A stretch of DNA of 64,000 nt from Stenotrophomonas sp. 24(2023) (GTDB lineage: Bacteria > Pseudomonadota > Gammaproteobacteria > Xanthomonadales > Xanthomonadaceae), in NCBI RefSeq assembly GCF_030913365.1, contig NZ_CP133160.1, forward strand, positions 3,262,001 to 3,326,000, in the 5' to 3' direction. A program made the position numbers and the translations under genes. Every line of letters starts with the position of its first letter. Position 1 is the first letter of the stretch. The notes beneath the pieces are model-generated. The model did not search any database, was not told the DNA's origin, and saw nothing but the letters and a program-made list of their open reading frames with translations. Positions 16,270-26,024 of this stretch are shown here, piece after piece.

Positions 16270-17829
16270 ATGAAGACCTGGATCGGAGGCGCCATGCTGC
16301 TGGCCTGCGCGACGATGGCAAGCGCGGCGACCCCGCCGCCGCTGCAGGACCTGGATGCGACCGTCGAGCGCGTGCGCGCGCAGTTCGACGTGCCGGGCAT
16401 CGCCGTGGCCGTGGTCAAGGACGGGCAGGTCGTGCTGGAGCGCGGCTGGGGCGTGCGTGAGCTGGGCAGGGAGGCGCCGGTAACGGCCGATACCCTGTTC
16501 GCCATCGCCTCCAACACCAAGGCCTTCACCGCGACCTCGCTGAACCTGCTGGCCGAAGAGGGCAAGCTGAAGATGGACGACAAGGTGATCGACCACCTGC
16601 CGTCGTTCCGCATGTCCGACCCGTTCGTGACCGGGCAGATGACGATCCGCGACCTGCTCTCGCACCGCAGCGGCCTGAGCCTGGGCGCCGGCGACCTGCT
16701 GTTCTGGCCGGCCACGGCCTACAGCAATGCCGAGGTGGTGCAGCGGCTGGGCCAGGTGCCGTTGAAGGGGGGCTTCCGCGAGCGCTATGCCTACGACAAC
16801 ATCCTGTACGCGGTCGCCCAGCAGGTGATCGAGAAGGTGTCCGGGATGAGCTACGCGCAGTTCCTGCAGACGCGCATCTTCGACAAGGTCGGCATGGCCG
16901 GCACCCGCTACAACGCCGACCACCTGCTGCCGGGCGATGCCGCTGCGGTCGGCCACGCCAAGTACGATTTCAAGGACCTGCGCACCGTTGCACCGCTGAC
17001 CTGGTCCAACAACGCCGGTGCCGGTGGCATCTATTCCAGCGCCCATGACATGGCGCGCTGGATGCAGGTGCAGCTGGCCGAAGGCGCACTGGCCGACGGC
17101 AGCCCGCTGTTCACCGCCAGGACCCAGCAGCAGATGTGGCAGATGATCACCCCGCAGGCGATCCCCGCACCGAGCGTGCCGGAGCTGGCCCCGGCGCGTG
17201 CCAACTTTGCCGGCTATGGCGAAGGCTGGAGCCTGAGCGACTACCGCGGCCAGAAGCTGGTCTGGCACACCGGCGGCTGGCCGGGCATGGTGTCGCGGCT
17301 GACGCTGGTGCCGGGCGAGAAGCTGGGCGTGGTGGTGCTGACCAACCAGGAAGTGGGGGCCGCGTTCAACGCGATCACCCTGAGCGTGCTGGACGCTTAC
17401 CTGGGCGGCGAGAAGCACGACTGGGTGGCCGCCTATGCCAAGGCCGTGGCCAAGGGCCAGGACAAGGCCGACGAAGCCTGGGCCAAGCACAAGGCCGAAC
17501 GGGATGCGCGCAGCACCCCGTCGCTGCCGCTGGCCGGGTATGCCGGCACCTACCGCGACCGCTGGTACGGTGACATGGCCGTCAGCACTGAAGGCAAGGG
17601 CCTGCGCCTGCGCTTTGCCAAGACCGCGCAGCTGGTCGGCCGCCTGGAACACTGGCAGCACGACACCTTCATCGTGCGCTGGGATGACCGCTCGCTCAAC
17701 GCCGATGCGTTCGTGAACTTCAGCCTGGACCCGGACGGCAAGGTGCGCGAGGTGCGCCTGCAGCCGATCTCGGACCTGACCGATTTCAGCTTCGATTTCC
17801 AGGACCTGCTGTTCACCCCGCTCAAATGA
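16270..17829 (+). CDS. Periplasmic beta-lactamase-family serine hydrolase with C-terminal lipocalin-like domain
   Basis: A 519-aa exported hydrolase of the class C beta-lactamase/DD-peptidase fold. The signal peptide is MKTWIGGAMLLACATMASA. The three active-site motifs are SNTK (about 80-83, Ser nucleophile and Lys base), YDN (about 176-178) and HTGG (about 336-339, in place of KTG). A second domain after about residue 400 has the DUF3471 pattern (AGYAGTYRDRWYG). Such proteins are usually peptidases or esterases, not antibiotic-resistance enzymes. ATG at 16270 is chosen because it begins the signal peptide. A second family member starts at 22513. Confidence 0.86.
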   Translation: MKTWIGGAMLLACATMASAATPPPLQDLDATVERVRAQFDVPGIAVAVVKDGQVVLERGWGVRELGREAPVTADTLFAIASNTKAFTATSLNLLAEEGKLKMDDKVIDHLPSFRMSDPFVTGQMTIRDLLSHRSGLSLGAGDLLFWPATAYSNAEVVQRLGQVPLKGGFRERYAYDNILYAVAQQVIEKVSGMSYAQFLQTRIFDKVGMAGTRYNADHLLPGDAAAVGHAKYDFKDLRTVAPLTWSNNAGAGGIYSSAHDMARWMQVQLAEGALADGSPLFTARTQQQMWQMITPQAIPAPSVPELAPARANFAGYGEGWSLSDYRGQKLVWHTGGWPGMVSRLTLVPGEKLGVVVLTNQEVGAAFNAITLSVLDAYLGGEKHDWVAAYAKAVAKGQDKADEAWAKHKAERDARSTPSLPLAGYAGTYRDRWYGDMAVSTEGKGLRLRFAKTAQLVGRLEHWQHDTFIVRWDDRSLNADAFVNFSLDPDGKVREVRLQPISDLTDFSFDFQDLLFTPLK

Positions 17830-18002
17830 CCCATGGCGGGGGGCGCTAGCGCCGTTCACCGCGATCGCTGGCGCCGGCCCATGGCCGGCGCGCGCGCAGC
17901 GTGGTTGTGGAGGGAACCGCCGGATACGGCACAGCGCAACCGGCACGCAGGGCACACACCGGCCATGGGATAATCGCCGCGCTGATCTGGCGAGGGAATG
18001 CG

Positions 18003-19835
18003 ATGTTCCGTTGGTTTGAATCCCTGATTCCGGTGTTTCCGCCGATCGATGGGCGCATGCCGCCCCGGCGCGTGGCCGCGTTCTACCTGCACTACCTGCG
18101 CCCGGTGTGGCCGGTGCTGCTGGCCACGCTGGTGGCCGGCCTGCTGCTGGCGCTGGTGGAAGTGGCGATGTTCGATTTCCTCGGCCGCATCGTCGACATG
18201 GTCGCCGAACAGCCCGGGGCCGGTTTCTTCCAGCGCCATGCCAACGAACTGGGCTGGATGCTGTTCATCACCGTGATCGCCCGGCCGGTGCTGGTCGGCC
18301 TGCACAACCTGCTGGTCAACCAGGCCATCGTGCCGGGCCTGAGCAACCGCTCGCGCTGGCTGATGCACAACTACGTGGTGCGGCAGAGCCTGTCGTTCTT
18401 CCAGAACGATTTCGCCGGCAGCATGGCCAACCGGGTGATGCAGACCGGTACCTCGCTGCGTGAATCGGCCGTGCAGATGGTCGATTCGCTCTGGTACATC
18501 GTGGTCTACACCGGTACCGCGCTGTACCTGTTCGCGCAGGCCGACTGGCGCCTGATGGTGCCGCTGATCCTGTGGCTGGCCGCCTACGTGGTCATCATGT
18601 GGTACTTCGTGCCACGCGCGAAGGAGCGTGCCTGGATCGCCTCGGAAGCACGCTCGAAGGCGATGGGCCGCATCGTCGATGGCTATACCAACATTCCCAC
18701 GCTGAAACTGTTCGCCCAGGGCGGGCGTGAACAGGCCTACGTGGCCGAGTCGATCCAGGACCTGGCGGTCAAGCACCGCGCGCAGACCCGGGTGACCACC
18801 GGCATGGACCTGACCATCGCCATCGTCAACGGCTTCCTGATCGCCGGCACCTGCGGCCTGGCGCTGTGGTTGTGGAACGGCGGGCACATCACCGTCGGTG
18901 CGATCACCCTGGCCACCGGCCTGGTGATCCGCATCCACAACATGTCCGGCTGGATCATGTGGACGATCAACGGCATCTTCGAGGACATCGGTACGGTGCA
19001 GGATGGCATCACCACCATCGCCCAGCCGCTGACCGTGCAGGACCGCGAGGATGCGGTGCCGCTGCGGGTGACCGAAGGTGGCGTGCGCTTCGAGCACATC
19101 CACTTCCATTACGGCAAGAAGGGCGGGGTGATCGCCGGGCTGGACCTGGCGGTGAAGCCCGGTGAGAAGATCGGCCTGGTCGGGCCTTCCGGTGCCGGCA
19201 AGTCCACGCTGGTGAACGTGCTGCTGCGCCTGTACGACCTGGAAAGCGGGCGCATCCTGATCGATGGCCAGGACGTGGCCCATGTCACCCAGGAGAGCCT
19301 GCGCCAGCAGATCGGTGTGGTCACCCAGGACACCTCGCTGCTGCACCGCTCGATCCGCGACAACCTGCTGTACGGCCGCCCCGATGCCAGCGAGGATGAA
19401 CTGCGCGCGGCCGTGGCCAAGGCGCGTGCGGACGTGTTCATCGATGCACTGGTGGACGGGCAGGGGCGGCGTGGCTACGACGCGCACGTGGGCGAGCGCG
19501 GGGTCAAGCTGTCCGGCGGCCAGCGCCAGCGCATCGCCATTGCCCGCGTGCTGCTGAAGGACGCGCCCATCCTGGTGCTGGACGAGGCCACCTCGGCGCT
19601 GGATTCGGAAGTGGAAGCGGCCATCCAGGACAGCCTGGAACAGCTGATGGCCGGCAAGACGGTGATCGCCATTGCCCACCGCCTGTCCACCATCGCGCGC
19701 ATGGACCGGCTGGTGGTGATGGACCAGGGGCGCATCGTCGAAACCGGCAGCCACGCCGACCTGATCGCTGCCGGTGGTCTGTATGCCCGGTTGTGGGCGC
19801 GGCAGACCGGCGGCTTCGTGGCTGCCGAGCAGTGA
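18003..19835 (+). CDS. ABC exporter, fused membrane and ATPase domains
   Basis: A 610-aa half-transporter of the MsbA/multidrug type. Six membrane helices (about 30-330) carry the type IV exporter fold. The nucleotide-binding domain has Walker A GPSGAGKST (about 394-402), the Q-loop (VVTQDTSLLHRSI), signature LSGGQRQR (about 502-509), Walker B ILVLDEATSALDSE (about 520-533) and H-loop IAHRLS. It probably works as a homodimer exporting a lipid, drug or peptide; the substrate is unknown. ATG at 18003 has GAGGGAAT upstream, and GATAAT at about 17970-17975 is a candidate -10. A histidine phosphatase gene follows after 58 bp. Confidence 0.9.
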   Translation: MFRWFESLIPVFPPIDGRMPPRRVAAFYLHYLRPVWPVLLATLVAGLLLALVEVAMFDFLGRIVDMVAEQPGAGFFQRHANELGWMLFITVIARPVLVGLHNLLVNQAIVPGLSNRSRWLMHNYVVRQSLSFFQNDFAGSMANRVMQTGTSLRESAVQMVDSLWYIVVYTGTALYLFAQADWRLMVPLILWLAAYVVIMWYFVPRAKERAWIASEARSKAMGRIVDGYTNIPTLKLFAQGGREQAYVAESIQDLAVKHRAQTRVTTGMDLTIAIVNGFLIAGTCGLALWLWNGGHITVGAITLATGLVIRIHNMSGWIMWTINGIFEDIGTVQDGITTIAQPLTVQDREDAVPLRVTEGGVRFEHIHFHYGKKGGVIAGLDLAVKPGEKIGLVGPSGAGKSTLVNVLLRLYDLESGRILIDGQDVAHVTQESLRQQIGVVTQDTSLLHRSIRDNLLYGRPDASEDELRAAVAKARADVFIDALVDGQGRRGYDAHVGERGVKLSGGQRQRIAIARVLLKDAPILVLDEATSALDSEVEAAIQDSLEQLMAGKTVIAIAHRLSTIARMDRLVVMDQGRIVETGSHADLIAAGGLYARLWARQTGGFVAAEQ

Positions 19836-19893
19836 TCGTTCTCCCGGGATCAGCTGCGTTTCCTGGAGAAAGAGCGCTGATTCCTGCCCCTTC

Positions 19894-21150
19894 ATGGATA
19901 CCCGCATGACCCGATGCCTACGCCCGCTGCTGCTCCTGCTTGCCCTGGGTGCACTGTCTGCGCCGGTGGCCGCCGCACCCGCGGCATCGCCTGTCGACGG
20001 CGCACAGCTGGAACAGGTGGTCCTGCTCAGCCGCCACAACCTGCGCGCGCCGCTGGTGGAGGGCGGCGTGCTGCAGCAGGCCACGCCGCATGCATGGGCG
20101 CACTGGGAGGTTCCGGCCGGTGAACTGACCACCAAGGGCGGCGTGCTGGAGGTCTACATGGGCCGCTACCTGCGGCAGTCGCTGGTCGCCGATGGCCTGC
20201 TGCCCGCGCAGGGCTGCCCGTCGGTGGGCAGCGTGCACGCCTACGCCAACAGCCTGCAGCGCACCCAGGCCACCGCCCAGTTCTTCCTGGCCGGTGCGTT
20301 CCCGGGCTGTGCGGTGGCGGTGGAGCAGCGCATGCCGCTGGGCACGATGGACCCGGTGTTCAATCCGGTCATCCGACGCGACGATGCGGGTTTCCGCGCG
20401 CGCGCGCTGAAGGCGATGCAGCGGGCCGAAGCCGCACTGCCGCTGGCCCCGTCGCTGGCCGAACTGGAGCGCATCAGCGACTACCCGCAATCGCCGGCCT
20501 GTGCCGGCCGCGCGGCCTGCCACCTGTCCGGCGAGCGCACGCAGTTCAGCGTGGTGCCTGGCAAGGAGCCGGCCGCGCGCGGTGCGCTGTCGCTGGCCAA
20601 TGGCATGGTCGATGCGATGCTGATGGAGCATTACCAGGGCGTACCAGCCGCACAGACCGGCTGGGGCCGGCTGCAATCACCAGCGCAGTGGCAGGCGCTG
20701 GCCGTGCTGCGCAATGGTTACCAGGACATCCTGTTCGGCACGCCGGAAGTCGCGCGGGAGGTGGCCGCGCCGTTGCTGGCCCATCTGCAGGGGGTGTTCA
20801 CCGATCCGCAGGCGCCCAGGGTGACGTTGCTGGTGGGGCATGATTCGAACATCGGTTCGCTGCTGGCCGCGCTGGGTACGGCGGACTACACCTTGCCGGG
20901 CCAGTACGAGAAGACCCCGATCGGTGGCCTGCTGCGCTTCGAGCGCTGGCGGGTGCGCCGTTCGGGGGAGGTGCGGATGCGGCTGGTGTATGTGTACCCG
21001 ACCACGGAGCAGCTGCGTGATGCCGTCGCGCTCGATGCCGCTCACCCACCGGGGCAGGTGGTGCTGCAGCTGCCCGGCTGCGATGGCGGCACCTGCCGCT
21101 GGGCGGATTTCATGCAGCGCATCGCAGCCAGCCAGGTGCCTGCGCATTGA
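19894..21150 (+). CDS. Periplasmic histidine-type acid phosphatase (Agp/AppA-like)
   Basis: A 418-aa secreted phosphatase of the branch-2 histidine phosphatases (glucose-1-phosphatase and phytase relatives). The signal peptide ends near APVAAAP. The catalytic motif RHNLRAP (about 46-52) contains the phospho-accepting histidine, in the pattern RHGxRxP with N for G. The proton-donor motif is GHDSN (about 315-319), where HD is the family signature. Cysteines in CPSVG/AFPGC, CAGRAAC and CDGGTC could form disulfides. The start is ATG 19894; ATG 19906 (MTRCLRP) is equally possible, and neither has a good ribosome binding site. It probably releases phosphate from sugar phosphates or phytate. Confidence 0.86.
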   Translation: MDTRMTRCLRPLLLLLALGALSAPVAAAPAASPVDGAQLEQVVLLSRHNLRAPLVEGGVLQQATPHAWAHWEVPAGELTTKGGVLEVYMGRYLRQSLVADGLLPAQGCPSVGSVHAYANSLQRTQATAQFFLAGAFPGCAVAVEQRMPLGTMDPVFNPVIRRDDAGFRARALKAMQRAEAALPLAPSLAELERISDYPQSPACAGRAACHLSGERTQFSVVPGKEPAARGALSLANGMVDAMLMEHYQGVPAAQTGWGRLQSPAQWQALAVLRNGYQDILFGTPEVAREVAAPLLAHLQGVFTDPQAPRVTLLVGHDSNIGSLLAALGTADYTLPGQYEKTPIGGLLRFERWRVRRSGEVRMRLVYVYPTTEQLRDAVALDAAHPPGQVVLQLPGCDGGTCRWADFMQRIAASQVPAH

Positions 21151-21189
21151 AGCAGCCGCATCCACGCACATCCCCGCACGCGATACCCG

Positions 21190-21212
21190 GTAGATCCACG
21201 CCATGCGTGGAT
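21190..21212. repeat. GTAG (SMAG-like) palindrome
   Basis: A single 23-bp unit, GTAG plus ATCCACGC-CAT-GCGTGGAT, lies between the convergent phosphatase and polysaccharide lyase genes. It is identical to the units at 1079 and 1113. Confidence 0.85.
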
Positions 21213-21281
21213 GAACCACCGCGATAACGGCATCACCCGCACCACGCACCTTCGGCACGCCTATGCGGGCCTACCGCATGG

Positions 21282-22283
21282 TCACCCCGCTACCGCGCTG
21301 CGCACGATGCCCTGGCGCGCCATCAGGCTCAGGTCACCCCCCATGCGCGGGTCGTGGAACGGTGCATGGGCATGCGCTGCCTCGTACAGGCCGGGATCGC
21401 CAGAACTCAGGCGATAGAACTCCACCCAGCCACTCGGACGCAGCGGTTCCTGCGCCACGCCGGCCTGTTCGTCGAACCAGCGCGTATCGCGGCTGCCTTC
21501 GATCACCCGCCGTGCCAGCCGGTCGATGGCGTGGTGGTTTTCCGCGTACCAGTCCTGGCCGCGCAGCCGGCCCAGTTCGGCCATCATCACCAGCGGGGCC
21601 AGCGCATAGTCGTGGTAGTGCAGGGCACGCTGGCGGCGGGCCATTTCCAGCGGCAGGCTGCCGTCGGCCCCGATCGCATCGGCGCCGCTGCTGTAGGCCG
21701 CGTGGCCGGCGCGCCACAGCGCCTCGTCATGGGTGGCCAGCCCGGTGGCCAGGACACCCAGCCCTCCCCAGTAGTAGTGGTTGTTGCGCTTGCGCTTGGG
21801 GTTGTCCCAATAGACAAGGTTGGCGCGGGCGATCTGCTGCAGCCACGGGGCGATGATGGCCCGTTGCCGTTCGTCGGCCTGGTCGAGCACCTTCAGGTAG
21901 GCCATCGCGACGGCACCGAGCATCCATTGCCGCATGTAGAACGACTGGTCGTTGTTGACCCGGATCATCTGCCCGAGCATGGCGTGGTCGTTGGCCCAGC
22001 CGGCCAGCCAGGTGAGCGTGCACTGCGCGGCGGCGCGATCACCGTTGCGCAGGTAGTCGTCGCTCATCCGCGCCACATCGGCGGCATAGCGGTCCAGCGG
22101 CGCGGTGGCCTCGCGGTTCTGCTGCTGCAGTACCGGGTCGATGATCGATGACGCCTTGTCGGTGTAGTAGCCCATCGCGCGGATATCGGGCTGGCCGTGC
22201 GGTGGCGGCGGGCAGGACCAGGCCGCCTGGGCGGCAGCCAAGGCGACCGTCAGCAGGCTGAGGCGGATCAGGGGGGAATGCAT
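21282..22283 (-). CDS. PL5 polysaccharide lyase (alginate lyase family, Smlt1473-like)
   Basis: A 333-aa periplasmic lyase of the AlgL/PL5 fold, an alpha/alpha barrel. A signal peptide (about 1-23) ends at AWSC. Family motifs are NNHYYWGG (N168, H169) and ARRQRALHYHDYALAP (R216, Y223). These fit, with an offset of one, the active-site residues I recall for Smlt1473 of S. maltophilia, a lyase reported to cleave alginate, polyglucuronate and hyaluronan at different pH. No alginate biosynthesis genes are adjacent, so it more likely acts on external or host uronates than on the cell's own alginate export. The assignment to family is firm; the substrate is inference. Confidence 0.85.
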   Translation of the reverse strand: MHSPLIRLSLLTVALAAAQAAWSCPPPPHGQPDIRAMGYYTDKASSIIDPVLQQQNREATAPLDRYAADVARMSDDYLRNGDRAAAQCTLTWLAGWANDHAMLGQMIRVNNDQSFYMRQWMLGAVAMAYLKVLDQADERQRAIIAPWLQQIARANLVYWDNPKRKRNNHYYWGGLGVLATGLATHDEALWRAGHAAYSSGADAIGADGSLPLEMARRQRALHYHDYALAPLVMMAELGRLRGQDWYAENHHAIDRLARRVIEGSRDTRWFDEQAGVAQEPLRPSGWVEFYRLSSGDPGLYEAAHAHAPFHDPRMGGDLSLMARQGIVRSAVAG

Positions 22284-22512
22284 GGAAAACCTGGCGGAGA
22301 AGGGAGCGGCGTTGCGAACGATGCGCCCGGATTCGTTTGCCGTGTGTGACGCCCGCTGCAGGCGCTGTGCCTTGGTTCAGCGGGGCATGCCTGCAGTCTC
22401 CGGGCACCTGTCGTGCATCCTGCGGCTACACTCGGCAGCGCAGTGCGTGCCTGCGCCGTTCCTTGCGGCGGTGTGGCCGCCGGGCTGCCCCTCCCTCGTC
22501 CAGGAAGACACC

Positions 22513-24012
22513 ATGAAGCACCGTGCAGGAAAGGCCATCAGGCGTGCAGCCGCGTTCGCGGCACTGCTGCTGCCGATGGCGGCAGTGGCCGACGAGCAAC
22601 CGTCAGCGCTCGACAGGGAGGCGCGCATCGCCCGCGTGGAGCAGGGCCTGTCACCGCGGATCGTGGTCGCCGGGGTACCCCGCCAGCGCATGACCCTGCC
22701 CGAGCGCATGGCCTTCCATGGTGTGCCGGCCGTGGGCATTGCGCTGGTTGACCAGGGGCGCGTGCAATGGGCGCGCACCTATGGCGTGCGCGATGCGGCC
22801 GGGCAACCGCCGGCCACGGCCGCAACCCTGTTCCAGGCGGGATCGATCAGCAAGACGGTCAGTGCGCTGGGTGCCTTGCGGCTGGTCGAGCAGGGCCGGC
22901 TGTCGCTCGATGCCGAAGCAAACGCGCAGCTGCAGCACTGGAAGATTCCGGACAATGCTTTTACCCAGGGCCATCCGGTGACCCTGCGCGCGCTGCTCAA
23001 TCATGCGGCCGGCACGAATGTGCACGGTTTCGAGGGCTACCCTCGCGGGGCACCAGTGCCGAACCTGCTGCAGGTGCTTGACGGTGTGCCGCCGGCAACC
23101 TCGCCGGCGGTGCGGGTGGAGGCCACGCCGGGAACCGCCTGGACCTATTCGGGCGGCGGCTACAGTGTGGTCCAGCAGCTGATGGTCGAGGCCGGCGGGC
23201 AGCCGTTCGCAGCGCTGATGCAGTCGCTGGTGCTGGCGCCGCTGCAGATGCGTGACAGCACGTTCGAGGTGGCGCTGCCCGCAGCGTGGCAGGCGCGCGC
23301 CGCCTCTGGCCACCATGGCGATGGGCAGGTCGTGCCGGGTGGCTGGCACGTGTATCCCGAATCGGCGGCGGCAGGCTTGTGGAGTACCCCTGCGGACCTG
23401 GCCCAGGTGGTGGTCGACATTGCGCGTGCAGGGGAGGGCACCTCCGGCACGGTGCTGTCGGCGGCAATGACACAGGCGCTGCTGCGCCGTGGCCTGGGCC
23501 AGTATGGGCTGGGCGTGTATGTCGAAGGCATCGGGGCCGGGCGCAGTTTCGCCCACTCCGGCGGCACCGATGGCTTCCGCGCACAGCTCTACGGTTATAC
23601 GCATACCGGCCAGGGCATCGTGGTGATGACCAACAGTGACAACGGCGCGGCACTGATCGACGAGATCCTGGTCAGCGTGGCGGCCGAGTACGGCTGGCCG
23701 GAATTCCAGATCGTGGAAAAGCGCGCGCTGGCCTCCGATGCGGCGGCCAATGCGCGGTTTGCCGGCCAGTACCAGCTAGTCGGCAAGCCTGCCCACGTGA
23801 TTGCCGAGGGGGAGCACCTCTACCTGCAGAGCGATGTCTTTGGCCGCCAGCGCATGGAACTGCACGCAGAATCACCGACCCGCTTTTTCGCCACCGCGCA
23901 GGACATGACGGTCGAGTTCGCGCCTGGCACCGGGGGTGAGGTGCCGGGCTTCGTGCTCATCCGTGGTGACAGCCGGTATCCGGCCCAGCGCGTGCAGCCG
24001 GGCAACCGCTAG
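22513..24012 (+). CDS. Periplasmic beta-lactamase-family serine hydrolase
   Basis: A 499-aa exported protein of the class C beta-lactamase superfamily. The signal peptide is about 1-26 (ending AVADEQ). Motif 1 is SISK (about 115-118), motif 2 reads YSG (about 214; Tyr kept, Asn replaced) and motif 3 is HSGG. A C-terminal beta domain starts near residue 415 (RFAGQYQLVGKPAHV). ATG at 22513 follows AGGAAG. It differs from the hydrolase at 16270 in motif 2 and in its C-terminal domain, so they are not a recent duplication. Peptidase or esterase activity is likely; resistance is not indicated. Confidence 0.85.
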   Translation: MKHRAGKAIRRAAAFAALLLPMAAVADEQPSALDREARIARVEQGLSPRIVVAGVPRQRMTLPERMAFHGVPAVGIALVDQGRVQWARTYGVRDAAGQPPATAATLFQAGSISKTVSALGALRLVEQGRLSLDAEANAQLQHWKIPDNAFTQGHPVTLRALLNHAAGTNVHGFEGYPRGAPVPNLLQVLDGVPPATSPAVRVEATPGTAWTYSGGGYSVVQQLMVEAGGQPFAALMQSLVLAPLQMRDSTFEVALPAAWQARAASGHHGDGQVVPGGWHVYPESAAAGLWSTPADLAQVVVDIARAGEGTSGTVLSAAMTQALLRRGLGQYGLGVYVEGIGAGRSFAHSGGTDGFRAQLYGYTHTGQGIVVMTNSDNGAALIDEILVSVAAEYGWPEFQIVEKRALASDAAANARFAGQYQLVGKPAHVIAEGEHLYLQSDVFGRQRMELHAESPTRFFATAQDMTVEFAPGTGGEVPGFVLIRGDSRYPAQRVQPGNR

Positions 24013-24033
24013 GCCCGGTCTGGTCCTGCGAAA

Positions 24034-24062
24034 ACGGCCCGGGAATCCCGGGCCGTCGCTTT
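24034..24062 (+). terminator. Rho-independent terminator
   Basis: An 11-bp perfect inverted repeat (ACGGCCCGGGA, 24034-24044, with its complement, 24046-24056) lies 22 bp after the serine hydrolase stop and is followed by CGCTTT. AAAA on the left side could also serve the convergent DUF885 gene. Confidence 0.75.
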
Positions 24063-24066
24063 CATG

Positions 24067-24086
24067 CGCATCCACGCAGCGCGTGG
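24067..24086. repeat. Degenerate SMAG-like palindrome
   Basis: GCATCCACGC/GCGTGGA stem without a GTAG head, 12 bp before the DUF885 stop codon. Confidence 0.5.
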
Positions 24087-24097
24087 ACCGGTTGCCG

Positions 24098-25906
24098 TTA
24101 CTGGATCGGCTGGTCGAGCATCAGCTGGCGTGCGAAGCGCACCGGCGGTGCGCCGTAGGACAGCATCTGGTCGTGGTAGGCCTTCAGGTTGAACGCGTCG
24201 CCCAGCTTGTCCTGCATGGCCTTGCGGGTGTCGAAGTGTTCCTGCGCGCCCACGAAGTAGGTCGGCAGCTGCGCGGAGGTCAGCTGCGCGCGCACCCACT
24301 TGCCGGCCGCTTCGCTTTCCTGCTGGAACGCATCGTGGGTCATCAGGTGCATGGCCTGTTCGCGGCTCCAGTTGTCCACGTGCACGCCCTGGTCCAGGAT
24401 CGCGTTGGAAATGGTGCGCAGGTAGAACTTCAGCTGCACCAGGTGGAACAGCGGATCGTTGTTGAGGTAGCCCTGCTCCTGCATCATCCGCTCGGTGTAG
24501 ACCGCCCAGCCTTCGGCGAACAGGCCCGAACGCAGCACGGCGCGCAGCGTGGAGGGGAACTTGGCCGAGTGCCAGCCCTCCAGGTAGTGGCCCGGGGTGC
24601 CTTCGTGGATGCTCAGCAGGTGGATCATGCGCGAGTTGTATTCGCGCAGGAACGAATCGACCTGCTTGTCGTTCCAGTCATCCGGAATCGGCGAAACGGC
24701 GTAGAAGGTCTTCAGGTTCTTGTCCAGCGGGCCCGGCGAATCGCAGTAGGCCACGGCCACGCCACGCTGGAATTCGGGCATCAGGATGATGTCCACCGGC
24801 GCGTCGGGCAGGGTCACCAGGTCATGCTCGCGCACGAAGGCGGTGGACTGTTCCAGTGCGGCCTTGGCATCGTCGACCACCTTGTCGCGTGCCGGCTTGT
24901 CGGCGTAGGCCAGTTCCAGTGCGGCCTCGATCGCCTTCTGCTGCTGCTCGTCGGTCGGCTGCGCCGGCATCGGCGGGGCACCCGGCTTGTCCTTCAGCAC
25001 GGTCTGCGCGATACCGTACATGTCGGCGCGCACGCGCTTGAGTTCGGCACGGGCACGCTCGCCGATCTCCTGGCGCGACAGCGAGGAATTGAGCGCGAAC
25101 TTCAGCTTCTGGTCGTACTTTTCCGCGCCGATGCGGAAATCGCCCTTGGCGTTGGGCACCAGGGTCGTGTCCAGCCACTGCTGCTGTTCGTCCACGGCCT
25201 TCTTCAGGCCATCGATGGCGGCCTGCAGGCGCTGCTGGTCGGCCTGCGGCAGTTCACCGATGTGCGGGGTGATGAAGGTCTCGACGATGCTGAGGATGCC
25301 CTTGTTCTGCTTGGCCACCGTCTCGGCGTGGATCTTCGGCACGCGGGCCGGGTCCAGGTTGGCGCGGGCCTGGGCGAAGATCGCCGGGATCTTCTCCATG
25401 CGTGCGGTGGCCGACTTCAGGCGCTCGGGCAGCGGTGCGAATTCGCGCGCCATCAGGCCGTACAGCGCACTGCCGGCGATGCCGTTGTAGACCTGCGGGT
25501 CCCATTTGCCGGACTGCAGGACCTCGGCGGTCCAGATTTCCTGCTCCAGCTGGTTGCGCAGGATGGCGGCGTCCACCTGGTTCTCGCGGCCCAGCTTGGC
25601 CACGTCGATCTTGCCCAGTTCGCCCAGCAGCGCCTTGTAGGCGGCGACCGTCTTCTGCTGGCCGGCGGCGCTGAGGTCGTCGATCTCGCTGTCGTAGCGG
25701 TGGTCGCCGATCTGCGTGGCGCTGACCGGGGACAGCTGCATCCAGGTGTCCAGCGCGCGCTTGGACAGGTCGGCAAAAGCCGTATCGGCCGCCGGGTCAC
25801 CGGCCTGCTGGCCAGCGGCGGGAGTGGCGTCGGATGTCGGGGCGTTGGCCGGCTGGCAGCCGGCAAGGGCGGCGACCAGGGCGAGGGCAAGCAGATGCGG
25901 GCGCAT
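24098..25906 (-). CDS. DUF885-family lipoprotein, putative zinc metallopeptidase
   Basis: A 602-aa envelope lipoprotein. The signal is MRPHLLALALVAALAGC with the lipobox cysteine at residue 17, so ATG 25906 is the start. The rest is one DUF885 domain. A HEGTPGHYLE motif near residue 433 resembles the HExxH zinc site (here HEGTPGH), followed by EGWAVYTERMM, whose Glu could be the third ligand. These features are shared with carboxypeptidase-like DUF885 proteins. It probably degrades peptides at the periplasmic face; the substrate is unknown. Convergent with the serine hydrolase, divergent from the GFA gene. Confidence 0.82.
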   Translation of the reverse strand: MRPHLLALALVAALAGCQPANAPTSDATPAAGQQAGDPAADTAFADLSKRALDTWMQLSPVSATQIGDHRYDSEIDDLSAAGQQKTVAAYKALLGELGKIDVAKLGRENQVDAAILRNQLEQEIWTAEVLQSGKWDPQVYNGIAGSALYGLMAREFAPLPERLKSATARMEKIPAIFAQARANLDPARVPKIHAETVAKQNKGILSIVETFITPHIGELPQADQQRLQAAIDGLKKAVDEQQQWLDTTLVPNAKGDFRIGAEKYDQKLKFALNSSLSRQEIGERARAELKRVRADMYGIAQTVLKDKPGAPPMPAQPTDEQQQKAIEAALELAYADKPARDKVVDDAKAALEQSTAFVREHDLVTLPDAPVDIILMPEFQRGVAVAYCDSPGPLDKNLKTFYAVSPIPDDWNDKQVDSFLREYNSRMIHLLSIHEGTPGHYLEGWHSAKFPSTLRAVLRSGLFAEGWAVYTERMMQEQGYLNNDPLFHLVQLKFYLRTISNAILDQGVHVDNWSREQAMHLMTHDAFQQESEAAGKWVRAQLTSAQLPTYFVGAQEHFDTRKAMQDKLGDAFNLKAYHDQMLSYGAPPVRFARQLMLDQPIQ

Positions 25907-26024
25907 CGGGCGGTCCTGTACGGGGAACAATCCGGCGAGCATAGGCGCTTGGGCCCGGAATGTCCCCCTGCCATAGGATTACCATGGCCACAGACAGGGA
26001 CCACCCGCCCAGGAGGGAAGGCAC

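Noticed and set aside
22340..22360. A TGTGA half-site upstream of the serine hydrolase, like a CLP site
   Set aside because: The other half (TCACA) is absent at the right spacing.
16270..24012. Two beta-lactamase-family genes as possible antibiotic-resistance genes
   Set aside because: Their motif 3 is HTGG or HSGG and they carry extra C-terminal domains, which fit peptidase/esterase relatives; no resistance context is present.
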